Source: Methylophaga sp. 41_12_T18
GTDB lineage: Bacteria; Pseudomonadota; Gammaproteobacteria; Nitrosococcales; Methylophagaceae
Assembly: GCA_002163115.1 (NCBI GenBank)
Contig: MAAI01000020.1
Location: forward strand, 1-55,524
Length of the DNA stretch: 55,524 bases
Direction of reading: 5' to 3'
Shown: positions 47,062 to 55,524 of the stretch, in pieces
Position numbering within the stretch: position 1 is the stretch's first letter
Layout: every line of letters starts with the position of its first letter
Notes under the pieces: model-generated
Told to the model about the DNA's origin: nothing
The model's input: the letters and a program-made list of their open reading frames with translations, nothing else
The model's database searches: none
Translations under genes and position numbers: made by a program

Positions 47062-48398
47062 AAAAACAGTTACTGTGGAAGCTTTTCCTGATCATGGCCA
47101 CTGGTATTGTCGCTTTATTTTGGGCGCTTGGTTTGGCCACCAGCCATACTGAAGAAGGTATGAGTTTCATCGATATTGAACATCGTGAACAAATGAAAGT
47201 ATGGGCTGAAGAAGTCGAGAAGATATATCACTCTGGCGATAAACAGGCCCTGACCCAATGGTTACAAAATTTGCGTGATACAGAACACACCTGGGTTTCA
47301 CTTGCTAAAGATAATATTGAACACATCGCCGGCGAACCACTGTTAGACGGCTATAACCATGGTAATACCTTAGGAAGAAGTGTCGACTGGAAGATACATC
47401 TTTATTTTGAAGAAAACCCCGTTATGGAAGTGCCATTTACACAAGGCCAAATCAGTTTCCTAATTCAATTGCCTGATCGGATGAGGCCTGGCTCTTATGT
47501 AGATTACACTTTGTTTTTTCTAAAAATCATCTTGCCTATGGTTTTATTGGCTTTGTTATCGCTGGTGTTATATCAACACATCATGACCCCGTTACAGCAG
47601 TTAAAGCGAGCCACTCGCAGCTTCAGCCAAGGACACTTCGATGTCCGTGTTCGTCAGCTATTGGGCAATAGAAATGATGAACTGAGCGACCTTGCCGATA
47701 CTTTCGATCAAATGGCAACGCGTATCGGTGAACAAATTATCACTCAACGGCAACTGATTTCAGATTTATCACATGAGTTACGCACGCCGTTAACTCGCTT
47801 AGATATTTCAATTCACAGCTTACAAGAGGGCCAAGATAGCCAAGTTAATCTTGACCGCATCGAACGTGAATCTAAATGTATCCGCAAGCTCGTTGATGAT
47901 AGTTTGACCCTCGCCTGGTTAGAAAATGAACGACCTGAATTACAACAAGAATCCCTAGATCTTACTGACTTACTTGATGTATTAATTGATGATGCCAAGT
48001 TTGAATTTAATGATCGTAATTTAGCCACCGATTTGCCGAGTAGTGCCGAGATTCATCGCAGTAACCATCGCTCATTAGGTCAAGCCCTCGAAAATATCAT
48101 TCGTAATGCATTACGTTATACACCAGCAGATAAAACCGTATCTGTTTGCATGACTGAGCAAAATGAGCACTACAAAATCAGCATTTGTGATCAAGGTCCA
48201 GGTGTACCCGAGCAATATTTAGAAGCCATTTTCCAACCCTTCTTCAGAGTTGATTCTTCTCGCCAATCCTCTAGCCAGGGCTTTGGTCTAGGCCTTGCGT
48301 TAGCTCGCCGGCAAATAATGGCTGTTGGCGGCTTTGTGCATGCTAGTAATATCGCCAACGGTGGACTGGCAATGAACATTACATTACCCAAAAAGTAA
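47058..48398 (+). CDS. Sensor histidine kinase (CpxA/PfeS-like)
   Basis: The 446 residues have a first helix at about 8-28, a periplasmic sensor at 29-150, and a second helix at 151-172. HAMP follows (about 173-228), then HisKA ISDLSHELRTPLTRLDI with His239. The HATPase contains IIRNALRYTP, DQGPGVPEQYLEAIFQPFFR and GFGLGLALARRQ. PfeS of Pseudomonas, which controls the enterobactin receptor PfeA, has a comparable layout and place (my recollection of the family). It is a partner of the overlapping response regulator and probably senses an iron complex or envelope state. Confidence 0.92.
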   Translation: MKKQLLWKLFLIMATGIVALFWALGLATSHTEEGMSFIDIEHREQMKVWAEEVEKIYHSGDKQALTQWLQNLRDTEHTWVSLAKDNIEHIAGEPLLDGYNHGNTLGRSVDWKIHLYFEENPVMEVPFTQGQISFLIQLPDRMRPGSYVDYTLFFLKIILPMVLLALLSLVLYQHIMTPLQQLKRATRSFSQGHFDVRVRQLLGNRNDELSDLADTFDQMATRIGEQIITQRQLISDLSHELRTPLTRLDISIHSLQEGQDSQVNLDRIERESKCIRKLVDDSLTLAWLENERPELQQESLDLTDLLDVLIDDAKFEFNDRNLATDLPSSAEIHRSNHRSLGQALENIIRNALRYTPADKTVSVCMTEQNEHYKISICDQGPGVPEQYLEAIFQPFFRVDSSRQSSSQGFGLGLALARRQIMAVGGFVHASNIANGGLAMNITLPKK

Positions 48399-48492
48399 CA
48401 CCGCTACTTTACCGTGGCTAAACAGCTCAGCTTAGTATTATTACTCTTATTTAAATGTAACAAATGTAAAATCACTTCCCTTTCTCAATACA

Positions 48493-48511
48493 AATGAGAA
48501 TAATTATCGTT
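48493..48511 (+). promoter_or_regulatory. Fur box upstream of the second TonB-dependent receptor
   Basis: AATGAGAATAATTATCGTT matches the Fur consensus (GAGAATAATTATC core). It lies 25 nt before the receptor start codon. The receptor may thus be repressed by Fur and activated by the adjacent two-component system. Confidence 0.9.
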
Positions 48512-48535
48512 TCGAATTCTCTTTTGGAGTGATAT

Positions 48536-50533
48536 ATGTCCACGCCTTTTACAAAAAAAGGTTCAGCAACACTGGCCTTGGCTATGGCCGCCACAACGAT
48601 GCTTGGCAGTAATCAAGTATTTGCTGATACAACCACACAAGTTCCTAGTACTGTCTCACAACAAGCAACTACAGAGTTAGACGCTATTACTGTGGAAGGA
48701 GAAGGCAATAATACTGACGCTATCATCCGCTCCGAACAAATTGAAAAGCTACAAGCCAATGACCTTGCTGATTTGTTTAATAACAATGCCTCGATCAACG
48801 TTGGTGGTGCTGTCGGTGTAGCTCAAAGAATCTACATGCGCGGTATAGAAGATACCTTTCTAAATGTAACCATCGATGGTGCCAGCCAAGTAGGTCAAAC
48901 ATTCCACCATACTGGTCGTATTGCTATCGAACCTGAGTTATTAAAACAAGTTGAAATAAGCTCTGGTGCAGGTGAGTCAACTAATGGACCCGGTGCATTA
49001 GGCGGCTCTATTCGTTTTGAAACTAAAGATCCTGAAGACCTTTTAAAGCCTGGTGAAAACTTTGGTGCTTTATTAAAAGCGGGCTACTTCACCAATAGTG
49101 ATACTTACAAAGCAAGTACTACACTCTTTGGTCGTGCCAACGATCGTTTGAGCGCCATGGCGAGCTTTGTTAAAAGTGAAGGTAACAACTTCGAAGACGG
49201 CGATGGCGACGATATTGAAGGTTCTGAGACAGACTCTACATTAGCTTTTGTTAAGGTTGTAGGCCAACTCACTGATAATCAAAAACTAAGCTTCAGCTTT
49301 AACAAAGATACGGATGAAGGTGAGCGTTCTCAACGACCACAATGGATTCCAGCATCGTTTAACCTGTTATACCCTCTGCAGGTAGTCCGTAAAACTCATG
49401 CTTTCAATTATGAGTTTAAACCTGCAAATAATGACTTCATCGACTTACAAATTTCATTAAATAAAAATGAGACCGACTTAAGGCAAGATGGACGTTTTGG
49501 TCTGTTTTATGGTGCTTTAAATAGCTATGGTTTAGACATCCGTAATACCAGTCAACTTGCTAATCATGAAATCACTTACGGGTTTGACTACCGTGATGAT
49601 GAAGCAGCATTGGGCCCAAATGGAAATAAAAAAGAGGATACAGAAACGGGCAATGTTAAAGGTGTTTATGTTCAAGACCATATCGCTTTAACTGATCAAT
49701 GGGAACTTAGCTTAGGTGCCCGTTATGACAACTATGAGCTTGACGATAGATCTGGAGATACCATTGATGCCGATGGCATCAGCCCCAATATCGGTCTAAC
49801 CTTCCAAGCTACCGAAGCCTTAAGCTTTAATGCCCGTTATGCTGAAGCGCTGAAAGGCCCGGAAATTAATGGCGCATTTAAACTTTATGGTGTCGAAGTA
49901 GATCATGATATTGATGCTGAAGAATCTAAAAATTTCGAAGTTGGTTTCGACTACAACAAAAACAATTTCAATTTTGCTGCTAACGTTTATGTTTCTGAAA
50001 TTACAGATGCCATAACTGATATCAGTAACCTTTATCAAAACATTGGTGATGTTGAAAGCAAAGGCTTATTAGCCAGCGTAGGTTATAACTGGCAACGTGT
50101 CAGTGCCAACTTAAGCTACCACTATAACAATATTGAAGTTGATTCTGATATTACCAGTAAAGATGTCGATGCCAATATGTACGACCATAACGGTATCGCT
50201 ACTACGATTGGTGACACTATTACCGCCGAAGTATTATTCCAAGTGAATTCAGATGTTGAACTAGGTTGGAACGGCCGCTTCGTTAAAGGTGTAGATAATA
50301 TTGAAACGTCTTTAGGCGAAATCAACAAAGCTGGTTTTGCTGTTCATGACATCTATGGCCAATGGTTACCGACAGGCAAAGATGATCTTAAAGTAACGTT
50401 AACGGTTAGAAACTTATTTGATAAGCGCTACCTAGATCATGCAAGTAATGGTGACTATGAAGAATACTTCGACATCAAAGGTGCTTATGATCCAGGCCGT
50501 GATATCAGACTGTCTGTATCTTGGGAAATCTAG
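48536..50533 (+). CDS. TonB-dependent outer-membrane receptor (siderophore or metal)
   Basis: The 665 residues have a signal peptide (about 1-31, ending NQVFADT). A TonB-box-like LDAITVEGEG precedes the plug (IIRSEQIEKLQANDLADLF, RIYMRGIEDTFLNVTIDG, GAGESTNGPGALGG). The barrel carries YAEALKGPEI, ESKNFEVGFDYN and a TonB_dep_Rec ending TVRNLFDKRYLDH with a C-terminal aromatic segment (WEI). The FRAP box of heme receptors is absent, so the substrate may be a ferric siderophore. GGAG lies 7 nt before the ATG. It is followed by PepSY-like and Slp-like genes. Confidence 0.92.
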   Translation: MSTPFTKKGSATLALAMAATTMLGSNQVFADTTTQVPSTVSQQATTELDAITVEGEGNNTDAIIRSEQIEKLQANDLADLFNNNASINVGGAVGVAQRIYMRGIEDTFLNVTIDGASQVGQTFHHTGRIAIEPELLKQVEISSGAGESTNGPGALGGSIRFETKDPEDLLKPGENFGALLKAGYFTNSDTYKASTTLFGRANDRLSAMASFVKSEGNNFEDGDGDDIEGSETDSTLAFVKVVGQLTDNQKLSFSFNKDTDEGERSQRPQWIPASFNLLYPLQVVRKTHAFNYEFKPANNDFIDLQISLNKNETDLRQDGRFGLFYGALNSYGLDIRNTSQLANHEITYGFDYRDDEAALGPNGNKKEDTETGNVKGVYVQDHIALTDQWELSLGARYDNYELDDRSGDTIDADGISPNIGLTFQATEALSFNARYAEALKGPEINGAFKLYGVEVDHDIDAEESKNFEVGFDYNKNNFNFAANVYVSEITDAITDISNLYQNIGDVESKGLLASVGYNWQRVSANLSYHYNNIEVDSDITSKDVDANMYDHNGIATTIGDTITAEVLFQVNSDVELGWNGRFVKGVDNIETSLGEINKAGFAVHDIYGQWLPTGKDDLKVTLTVRNLFDKRYLDHASNGDYEEYFDIKGAYDPGRDIRLSVSWEI

Positions 50534-50596
50534 TTGCCTTCATTACTACAAGGCAACTAAGTTAAGCCTGTAGTCACTGTTCGCCATAGCAAACTG

Positions 50597-50627
50597 ATAG
50601 GCCGTACCTGAATAAGGTACGGCCTAT
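50597..50627 (+). repeat. Perfect 13-bp inverted repeat after the receptor gene
   Basis: ATAGGCCGTACCT and AGGTACGGCCTAT with a 5-nt loop, located between the receptor and PepSY-like genes. No T-run follows, so it may be an intercistronic stabiliser or partial terminator that lowers expression of the downstream genes. Confidence 0.8.
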
Positions 50628-50650
50628 ACTATTTAGACAGCCATCAATAT

Positions 50651-51205
50651 ATGAAAGCAAATCTACGACTATTTTGGATGAAATTGCACGCTTACCTAGC
50701 CTGCTTTTTCTTACCTTTCACCCTTCTTTACCTCTCCACCGGTGTATTACACCTATTTGATATTCATGGCGGCAATAAGAACCACTATGAGTATCAAATC
50801 CCCCTTGAAAATGGCTGGCCTGAACAAGAACTAGTCGCTAAAGAGCTGGTCGTGAAGTTAATGGCTGAACATGGTCATTTACCTCTTCCAGATCAGTACT
50901 ACACTGAGGAAGCAATGCATGATTGGTATGATCTAAAAAAGGAAATTCGCTTTATACCAGCAACGATGCCTAATCACGCTAAAGTCATTATTAATGAGCA
51001 CGATCTGTGGAAACAGCTACTCTTTATACATAAAGGCATTGCTGGCGAAATCTTTTGGATTTTAGGCGTGTTTTTTGGTCTGCACTTACTGCTCAGTGCT
51101 CTCAGTGGTGTGATCTTGGTTTTAAAAATGCCCGGACTTAAATCGACCTCTATTTGGTCACTTTCTGTCGGCCTGATATCACTCATTTTATTATTATCAC
51201 TTTAA
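50651..51205 (+). CDS. PepSY-associated-TM-like inner-membrane protein
   Basis: The 184 residues have an N-terminal helix (about 15-35, LHAYLACFFLPFTLLYLSTG), a periplasmic or cytosolic middle, and two C-terminal helices (about 133-160 and 163-183). LHAYLACFF near the start and LWKQLLFIHKG before the second helix resemble the helix-His arrangement of PepSY-TM proteins. Those proteins often accompany TonB receptors and are proposed to reduce or handle iron. Short for the family. The ribosome site is weak. Confidence 0.7.
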   Translation: MKANLRLFWMKLHAYLACFFLPFTLLYLSTGVLHLFDIHGGNKNHYEYQIPLENGWPEQELVAKELVVKLMAEHGHLPLPDQYYTEEAMHDWYDLKKEIRFIPATMPNHAKVIINEHDLWKQLLFIHKGIAGEIFWILGVFFGLHLLLSALSGVILVLKMPGLKSTSIWSLSVGLISLILLLSL

Positions 51206-51270
51206 CTTTGTAACAATCGGTACAATAACGACTCTACTAACTTTAGATCCCTTTTGTTATGGAGTTAAAA

Positions 51271-51786
51271 GTGAAAAATCTACTTTATTTTTTTGTCATA
51301 TTCATCTCTGCATGTAGTACTAACAATCAATTGCATTCTGCCATTCAGTTTCCACCTGAACAAGATGTGACTTTAGCCCATGTGCTGCTGGAAAACTCTG
51401 GTCATTATGTGGGGCAAACTGTCAGGTGGGGAGGCAAGATCATTAACGTTAGCAATCAACAAGGTGAATTAGCCGTTGAAGTTGAACAGTTTCCGCTCAA
51501 TAGATATGGCTTCCCACTACAAAAACTCGGCAGTAATGGTCGGTTTATTGCCCAAGGTATAACCAATATCACTGCTGAAACACTGCAACCTGGCCTATTT
51601 ATCACTTTTTCGGCGATGATCGACTCAGAAACAACAAAAACCATCAAACGTAAAGACACTGTTTTACCGATACTTAAAGTGCAACAATCACACCTGTGGC
51701 CATATAGAATCGCAAACGGCAAAGCCTACCCGAGCACCGGCCAGGAGTATCAACATCACTACATGCATATGCCAAGTAATTATTAG
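51271..51786 (+). CDS. Slp-family outer-membrane lipoprotein
   Basis: A lipoprotein signal (LLYFFVIFISAC, Cys15) is followed by the Slp pattern VTLAHVLLENSGHYVGQTVRWGG, KIINVSNQQGELAVEV and FPLNRYGFPLQKLGSNGRF. It ends in a His/Tyr-rich tail. The ATG at 51259 is possible, but the GTG at 51271 has GGAG 6 nt upstream and gives a proper signal peptide (171 residues). It is the last gene of the iron locus. Slp proteins are induced by starvation or stress, and the role is not known. Confidence 0.8.
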   Translation: MKNLLYFFVIFISACSTNNQLHSAIQFPPEQDVTLAHVLLENSGHYVGQTVRWGGKIINVSNQQGELAVEVEQFPLNRYGFPLQKLGSNGRFIAQGITNITAETLQPGLFITFSAMIDSETTKTIKRKDTVLPILKVQQSHLWPYRIANGKAYPSTGQEYQHHYMHMPSNY

Positions 51787-51905
51787 CCACTAGTTATAAA
51801 CAAAACAGTATTTTTAGCCATGCTCAGTGATGCTTTATATACTAGTAACGATTAAGGCTTGTTGATAACAATCCACTCCCCCACATCTACCATCTGCGAA
51901 CAGCT

Positions 51906-52790
51906 ATGCAAACACATACGAAGGGACTGCTTTTAGCAATCTCCGCCTACACCATTTGGGGCTTCTTCCCACTGTATTTCAACCTTTTAGTTAGCGTATT
52001 GCCACTAGAAGTAGTCTCTCAGCGTGTTATCTGGTCGCTAGTTTGTACGCTAGGTATCGGGCTAGCCTTAGGTCATGCTGGCCGACTTAAAACTGCCTTA
52101 TCGAATAAACATTTAACCGGCTGGTTATTATTGTCCGCCATCTTAATCAGCATTAACTGGTTAGTCTATATCTGGGCGGTAGGCCAGCACCGAGTCATAG
52201 AAACCAGCTTAGGTTATTTTATGACGCCGGTTGTTAGCTTGATACTGGCAAGGTTGTTTTTTAAAGAGCAACTGCACCCGCTGCAAGTGTGGGCAGGCAT
52301 CATCGCTATGTCTGCTATTGGCTGGGAATTATTCAGCTTAGGACAATTACCCTGGGTCAGCCTCGTATTAGCTGTAGCCTTTGCTTTATACGGAGTCGTT
52401 AGAAAGCACTGTGAAATTGACAGCATCAGCGGCATGACAATTGAAACAGCCTGGTTGTTGCCATTTGCTCTCGCTTGGATTGCTTGGCAATCTCAAACAG
52501 AAGTAAATACTCTCGCCTTTGCTACAGAGCAGTCAATCACATTGCTGTTAGTCGGTGTTGGGTTTATCTCGGTATTACCATTAATATTATTTGCTATGGC
52601 CACGCGTCGTATCGACTTATCTGTGGTCGGTTTTATTATGTATATCAACCCAACAATGCAGTTTTTAATCGGTGTATTTGTCTTAGAAGAAAGTTATCCA
52701 CCAGAAAGAATGGTCACTTTTGGCTTAATTTGGTTGGCGTTAATTTTCTTTACTATCGGTATTTGGCAGCGACAACATCGTTCAAGTTAG
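51906..52790 (+). CDS. rarD: EamA-family transporter RarD
   Basis: The 294 residues have ten predicted transmembrane helices in two EamA halves. The N-terminus AISAYTIWGFFPLYFNLL and NWLVYIWAVGQHRVIETSLGYF are typical of RarD (chloramphenicol-sensitivity protein family). VGFIMYINPTMQFLIGVFV opens the last hairpin. Substrate unknown. It ends with a 4-nt overlap with the convergent glycosyltransferase gene. Confidence 0.92.
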   Translation: MQTHTKGLLLAISAYTIWGFFPLYFNLLVSVLPLEVVSQRVIWSLVCTLGIGLALGHAGRLKTALSNKHLTGWLLLSAILISINWLVYIWAVGQHRVIETSLGYFMTPVVSLILARLFFKEQLHPLQVWAGIIAMSAIGWELFSLGQLPWVSLVLAVAFALYGVVRKHCEIDSISGMTIETAWLLPFALAWIAWQSQTEVNTLAFATEQSITLLLVGVGFISVLPLILFAMATRRIDLSVVGFIMYINPTMQFLIGVFVLEESYPPERMVTFGLIWLALIFFTIGIWQRQHRSS

Positions 52791-54025
52791 CCTTTGTCAT
52801 CAACCGTTTTATTTTTTTCAGCAATCCACTGCGACATATATTTAGTACTGGCCATGGTGTGATGCTTGAGCATGGCACCACTGAAGTTATTTAAGCGGTG
52901 GTCAGCTAATGATTGCTCAACCTGGGTAATCTTGCTGATGAACTGTTCTGCCAACTGCTGGCCGTCATAACGTGACTTTAATAAAGGTCGAGCTTGCTGC
53001 TGGGCAAGCCTCCATTGAGCTTCATCTTTATATAAAGCCACTGCTGCTGTCACAAAGTCATCACCATTGTCTGCAACAACACCTGGCCATGACTCGTCAT
53101 CTATCATGCCTTCACTACCAATAGGGCTAGTAATACTCGGTGTTTGCATCAGCATGGCATCTAATAACTTGCCTTTAATACCAGCGCCAAAACGTAATGG
53201 TGCTAAACACAATCGCGATTGTTGCATGACTTCATAAGCATCTGCAGCCCAGCCTTTAATCAAAAATCCTGTTTTAGCATTGTGTAGAGCAGTCGCTTTC
53301 GGTGGTGGGTAAGCACCATAGACATGTAACTCCGCTTTGGGAAGTTGCTTCCTGATCATTGGCCATAAAGTTTGTAGATACAACACCGCATCCCAATTCG
53401 GCGCATGACGAAAGTTGCCAATTGAAATAAAGTGCTGACGTTGCTCAAAACTTGGCGTTGTTTCAACTAACTCATCTAGCTCGACCATAAAAGGTAAGTA
53501 ATGCAGCAGGCTTCCATCAACCTTGAAGGTATCCACCAGCAACTTCATTTCAAAACTAGAGATAATCAATGACAAGTCACAGCGTAAAATAGCTGCAATT
53601 TCTCGCTTAGCTAAGTCACTGACTAAGTCTGTTTGAGTCAATTCACGATTTGCTTTGTGGGCTTGATGGCGAGCATTACGTAAGCATTGTAAATCTTCGG
53701 TATCTAATATTTTCAGAGCTGACGGGCATGCTTTCTCTACTCGCCAACCAAATTGCTCTTCCATCATAAAACGGTCAAACATGACTATATCTGGCTGATA
53801 TTCAGCAATATAGTGATCAAAACTATCGCAGTTGAGTTTAATTTCCTGACTACTAATGCCTTCAGCTGCCAAGTCGATCATATGATCGGTCTGCTGTGAT
53901 GGAGTAGCAAATTCGACTTGCCAATTTTGCTGCTTAAAGCAGCGCATAATCGACATCATATGTCGACCAGCAGCAGAGGAATTGGGTTCCGGCCACACAT
54001 AGCCTATTACTAACACTTTCTTCAT
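52787..54025 (-). CDS. GT4-type glycosyltransferase
   Basis: The 412 residues fall in two Rossmann-like halves (GT-B). The N-half starts KKVLVIGYVWPEPNSSAAGRH. The C-half holds HFISIGNFRHAPNWDAVLYL, ELHVYGAYPP, LAPLRFGAGIKGKLLDAM and TSPIGSEGMID (EX7E-like region of family 4). Acceptor and sugar unknown. No polysaccharide cluster surrounds it. Start choice: the ATG at 54025, or a GTG two codons upstream at 54031; neither has a clear ribosome site. Confidence 0.85.
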   Translation of the reverse strand: MKKVLVIGYVWPEPNSSAAGRHMMSIMRCFKQQNWQVEFATPSQQTDHMIDLAAEGISSQEIKLNCDSFDHYIAEYQPDIVMFDRFMMEEQFGWRVEKACPSALKILDTEDLQCLRNARHQAHKANRELTQTDLVSDLAKREIAAILRCDLSLIISSFEMKLLVDTFKVDGSLLHYLPFMVELDELVETTPSFEQRQHFISIGNFRHAPNWDAVLYLQTLWPMIRKQLPKAELHVYGAYPPPKATALHNAKTGFLIKGWAADAYEVMQQSRLCLAPLRFGAGIKGKLLDAMLMQTPSITSPIGSEGMIDDESWPGVVADNGDDFVTAAVALYKDEAQWRLAQQQARPLLKSRYDGQQLAEQFISKITQVEQSLADHRLNNFSGAMLKHHTMASTKYMSQWIAEKNKTVDDKG

Positions 54026-54199
54026 TTTCACATTTCCATCGTAAAAGTTGTACTTTCAGTCTTTTTTGTTGTCGCTGATACACAATTAACCTTGTTTGCC
54101 AGCAACTTAAAGCTGAAAAATAGGTGTATATTGACAGATTAAGCTACAAAAATATTTATCATCCGCTGCTATCTGTTCACTCTTTATAGGAGAACAGCA

Positions 54200-54592
54200 A
54201 TGAACTATTTATTATTCATCTCTCTCATTATAAGTGCTGCTCTCATTTTCGCGTGGCGAGTTCATCGCTCAAACCTTGATAACAAAAAACATCAGCAACA
54301 AATAGCCACACCCAAGCAAAGTACAAAATATCACGCTATTACTATTCAACTCTGTCATGAGCCTTGTCAGTATGTGCAAGAATTTAAAGGTAAACGTCTG
54401 TTAGCGACTGAAGCCCCTGAACTACCCATCTTAGGTTGTTCAAATCAACAGTGCACTTGTAACTATGTTCACCATCAAGATCGGCGTAGTGGTGAAGATC
54501 GACGCTATCCCAGCATTGCTATGCAAGATGTTTTCTCGAAAAATGAACATCGCTTTACCAAGAACGACCGACGTAAACATCACTTTGCTTAA
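54200..54592 (+). CDS. Small membrane-anchored Cys/DRR-motif protein
   Basis: The 130 residues have an N-terminal helix (3-20) followed by a soluble part. CHEPC (about 52-56), LGCSNQQCTC (about 78-87), YVHHQDRRSGEDRR and NDRRKHHF follow. The Cys pairs look like a metal-binding knuckle, and HHxDRRxxxDRR recurs in many gammaproteobacterial hypothetical proteins. AGGAGA sits 6 nt ahead of the ATG. Function unknown. The DRR clusters echo the 45128 protein, although the overall sequences differ. Confidence 0.75.
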   Translation: MNYLLFISLIISAALIFAWRVHRSNLDNKKHQQQIATPKQSTKYHAITIQLCHEPCQYVQEFKGKRLLATEAPELPILGCSNQQCTCNYVHHQDRRSGEDRRYPSIAMQDVFSKNEHRFTKNDRRKHHFA

Positions 54593-54604
54593 GCAGTCAC
54601 TATT

Positions 54605-55524
54605 TTAGATCTGGCTACTGCTCTCTGCTTGTCGAATAGGAATTAGCGCTAAGCTGCATGCCAAGACTAGATATACCAACATCGCTAATAATATCGCTTG
54701 AAAACTAATACCTTCATCCAATAACTGACCCAATAAAGCTGGTGTAATGCCTGTGGATAACACCAGAAATGAAGATTTCAGCGAACGTACTCGACCTAAG
54801 TGTTCGCGTCCCCATAACTTGACTAATAGGCTGTCTCCTACCGGTGATGAAACACTCATCGCTAAACCGGCACCTAACATTAATACCCAAACGCCGATAT
54901 TGCCACCAATGAGTACTGCTGCTAGCAGAGCAACGGCATAGGGCAATAAATACCATCGAGCCAGCAAACTAATCCCTAAATCATCAATCCAACGGCCACC
55001 AATTAAGGCAACCGGAAACCTAACAATGCCCATCACCATCAACGCTAAAGCATAAGTTGTTGAACTGGCTCCTAAATCAGCAGTTAACTGTGCCTGATAA
55101 ATAAATATCCCTGTCAGCGTCATAGGCAATACCAATAACATTGGCATCAATAGCCAAAACCGTAACTCTCGTAGTGGGCTTTGTGTATGGCCATTTAATA
55201 ATTTTCGCGTTGCTTTAGTTTGCGGAGCATCTGGCCAGTCCACAACTAGGAATACCACTAACCATAGTATTAGGATGATCGTTAATAAACTCCACCAAAC
55301 CTGTTGCCAGCTCAACCAAACTAATAGTACTGCAATAAGGGCCGGTAGAATAATCTCACCACTAGGCATCGCCAAGCCCATCAAACCTAAAGCTCGGCCA
55401 CGATTAGAGCTGAATTCTCGACCTATAAGCGTCAAACCAAAGTGCGTCATCAATCCTTGGCCAGATAACCGTAATAAGCCTAAACCAACGATAGCTAAGC
55501 CCCACCATGATGATAATGTCAGGC
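54605..55524 (-). CDS. Major facilitator superfamily transporter, N-terminus beyond the window
   Basis: Over 300 codons are present, containing about nine transmembrane helices and running off the right edge. The apparent start inside the window is not real: the codon is TTG and the frame continues upstream with LGLLRLSGQGLMTHFGLT, a typical MFS helix 3-4 loop. GREFSSNRGRALGLMGLAM is the motif-A-like loop after helix 4. A long central loop follows, and ALMVMGIVRFPVALIGGRW is the second-half motif. Substrate unknown. Confidence 0.88.
   Translation of the reverse strand, partial: LTLSSWWGLAIVGLGLLRLSGQGLMTHFGLTLIGREFSSNRGRALGLMGLAMPSGEIILPALIAVLLVWLSWQQVWWSLLTIILILWLVVFLVVDWPDAPQTKATRKLLNGHTQSPLRELRFWLLMPMLLVLPMTLTGIFIYQAQLTADLGASSTTYALALMVMGIVRFPVALIGGRWIDDLGISLLARWYLLPYAVALLAAVLIGGNIGVWVLMLGAGLAMSVSSPVGDSLLVKLWGREHLGRVRSLKSSFLVLSTGITPALLGQLLDEGISFQAILLAMLVYLVLACSLALIPIRQAESSSQI

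Overview
The window is a gammaproteobacterial chromosome segment of moderately low G+C content. The evidence is gene order. A gloB / yafS-like methyltransferase / rnhA / dnaQ block resembles the E. coli neighbourhood. A hemA-prfA pair diverges from TPR lipoprotein-lolB-ispE-tRNA-Gln-prs-rplY-pth-ychF-tRNA-Met, the order known from Pseudomonas. The organism is aerobic or facultative (hemF and hemN are both present, with FNR-type sites), is Fur-regulated, and makes VPLPA/PEP-CTERM surface proteins. These traits would suit a marine or methylotroph-like lineage such as Methylophaga, Cycloclasticus or Piscirickettsiaceae, but the genus is a guess.

Layout. Bases 1-1564 hold the heat-shock genes dnaK (cut by the window edge) and grpE, each behind its own sigma-32-type promoter. 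Bases 1609-7199 hold a hybrid sensor kinase followed by dnaQ, rnhA, a methyltransferase and gloB. Bases 7206-11936 are an accessory block: two VPLPA-CTERM genes (one a secreted zinc metalloprotease) that share an identical promoter-like element, a small broken gene, and a FRAP-box TonB-dependent receptor behind a near-perfect Fur box. Bases 12046-16954 are housekeeping (mscS, pyrD, DUF2797, mltD, trmL). Bases 17088-25766 hold an unrecognised 520-residue protein, a giant dual-sensor GGDEF-EAL protein, and a two-gene unit of a CphA-like ATP-grasp enzyme with a dead Mur domain plus a SAM methyltransferase.

Bases 25837-44311 are mainly housekeeping: translation and cell-envelope genes, three heme-biosynthesis genes (hemA, hemF, hemN), purD, phosphoribulokinase, tsaC, an EAL-HDOD protein and a LOG-family protein. 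hemN has a textbook anaerobic promoter (perfect FNR box and a TATAAT -10). Bases 44312-46181 are a low-density stretch with a decayed gene, tRNA-Leu and three small genes, one of them behind a second perfect FNR box.

Bases 46327-51786 form an iron locus: Fur box, response regulator, sensor kinase, Fur box, TonB-dependent receptor, PepSY-like membrane protein, Slp-like lipoprotein. The order resembles pfeR-pfeS-pfeA of Pseudomonas. The window ends with rarD, a glycosyltransferase, a small Cys/DRR-motif membrane protein and a truncated MFS transporter.

The best candidates for something undescribed are the CphA-like ligase plus methyltransferase pair (23129-25766) and the co-promoted VPLPA-CTERM protease/surface-protein pair next to a Fur-controlled receptor (7206-11936). 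No CRISPR array, rRNA, insertion sequence or prophage was seen.
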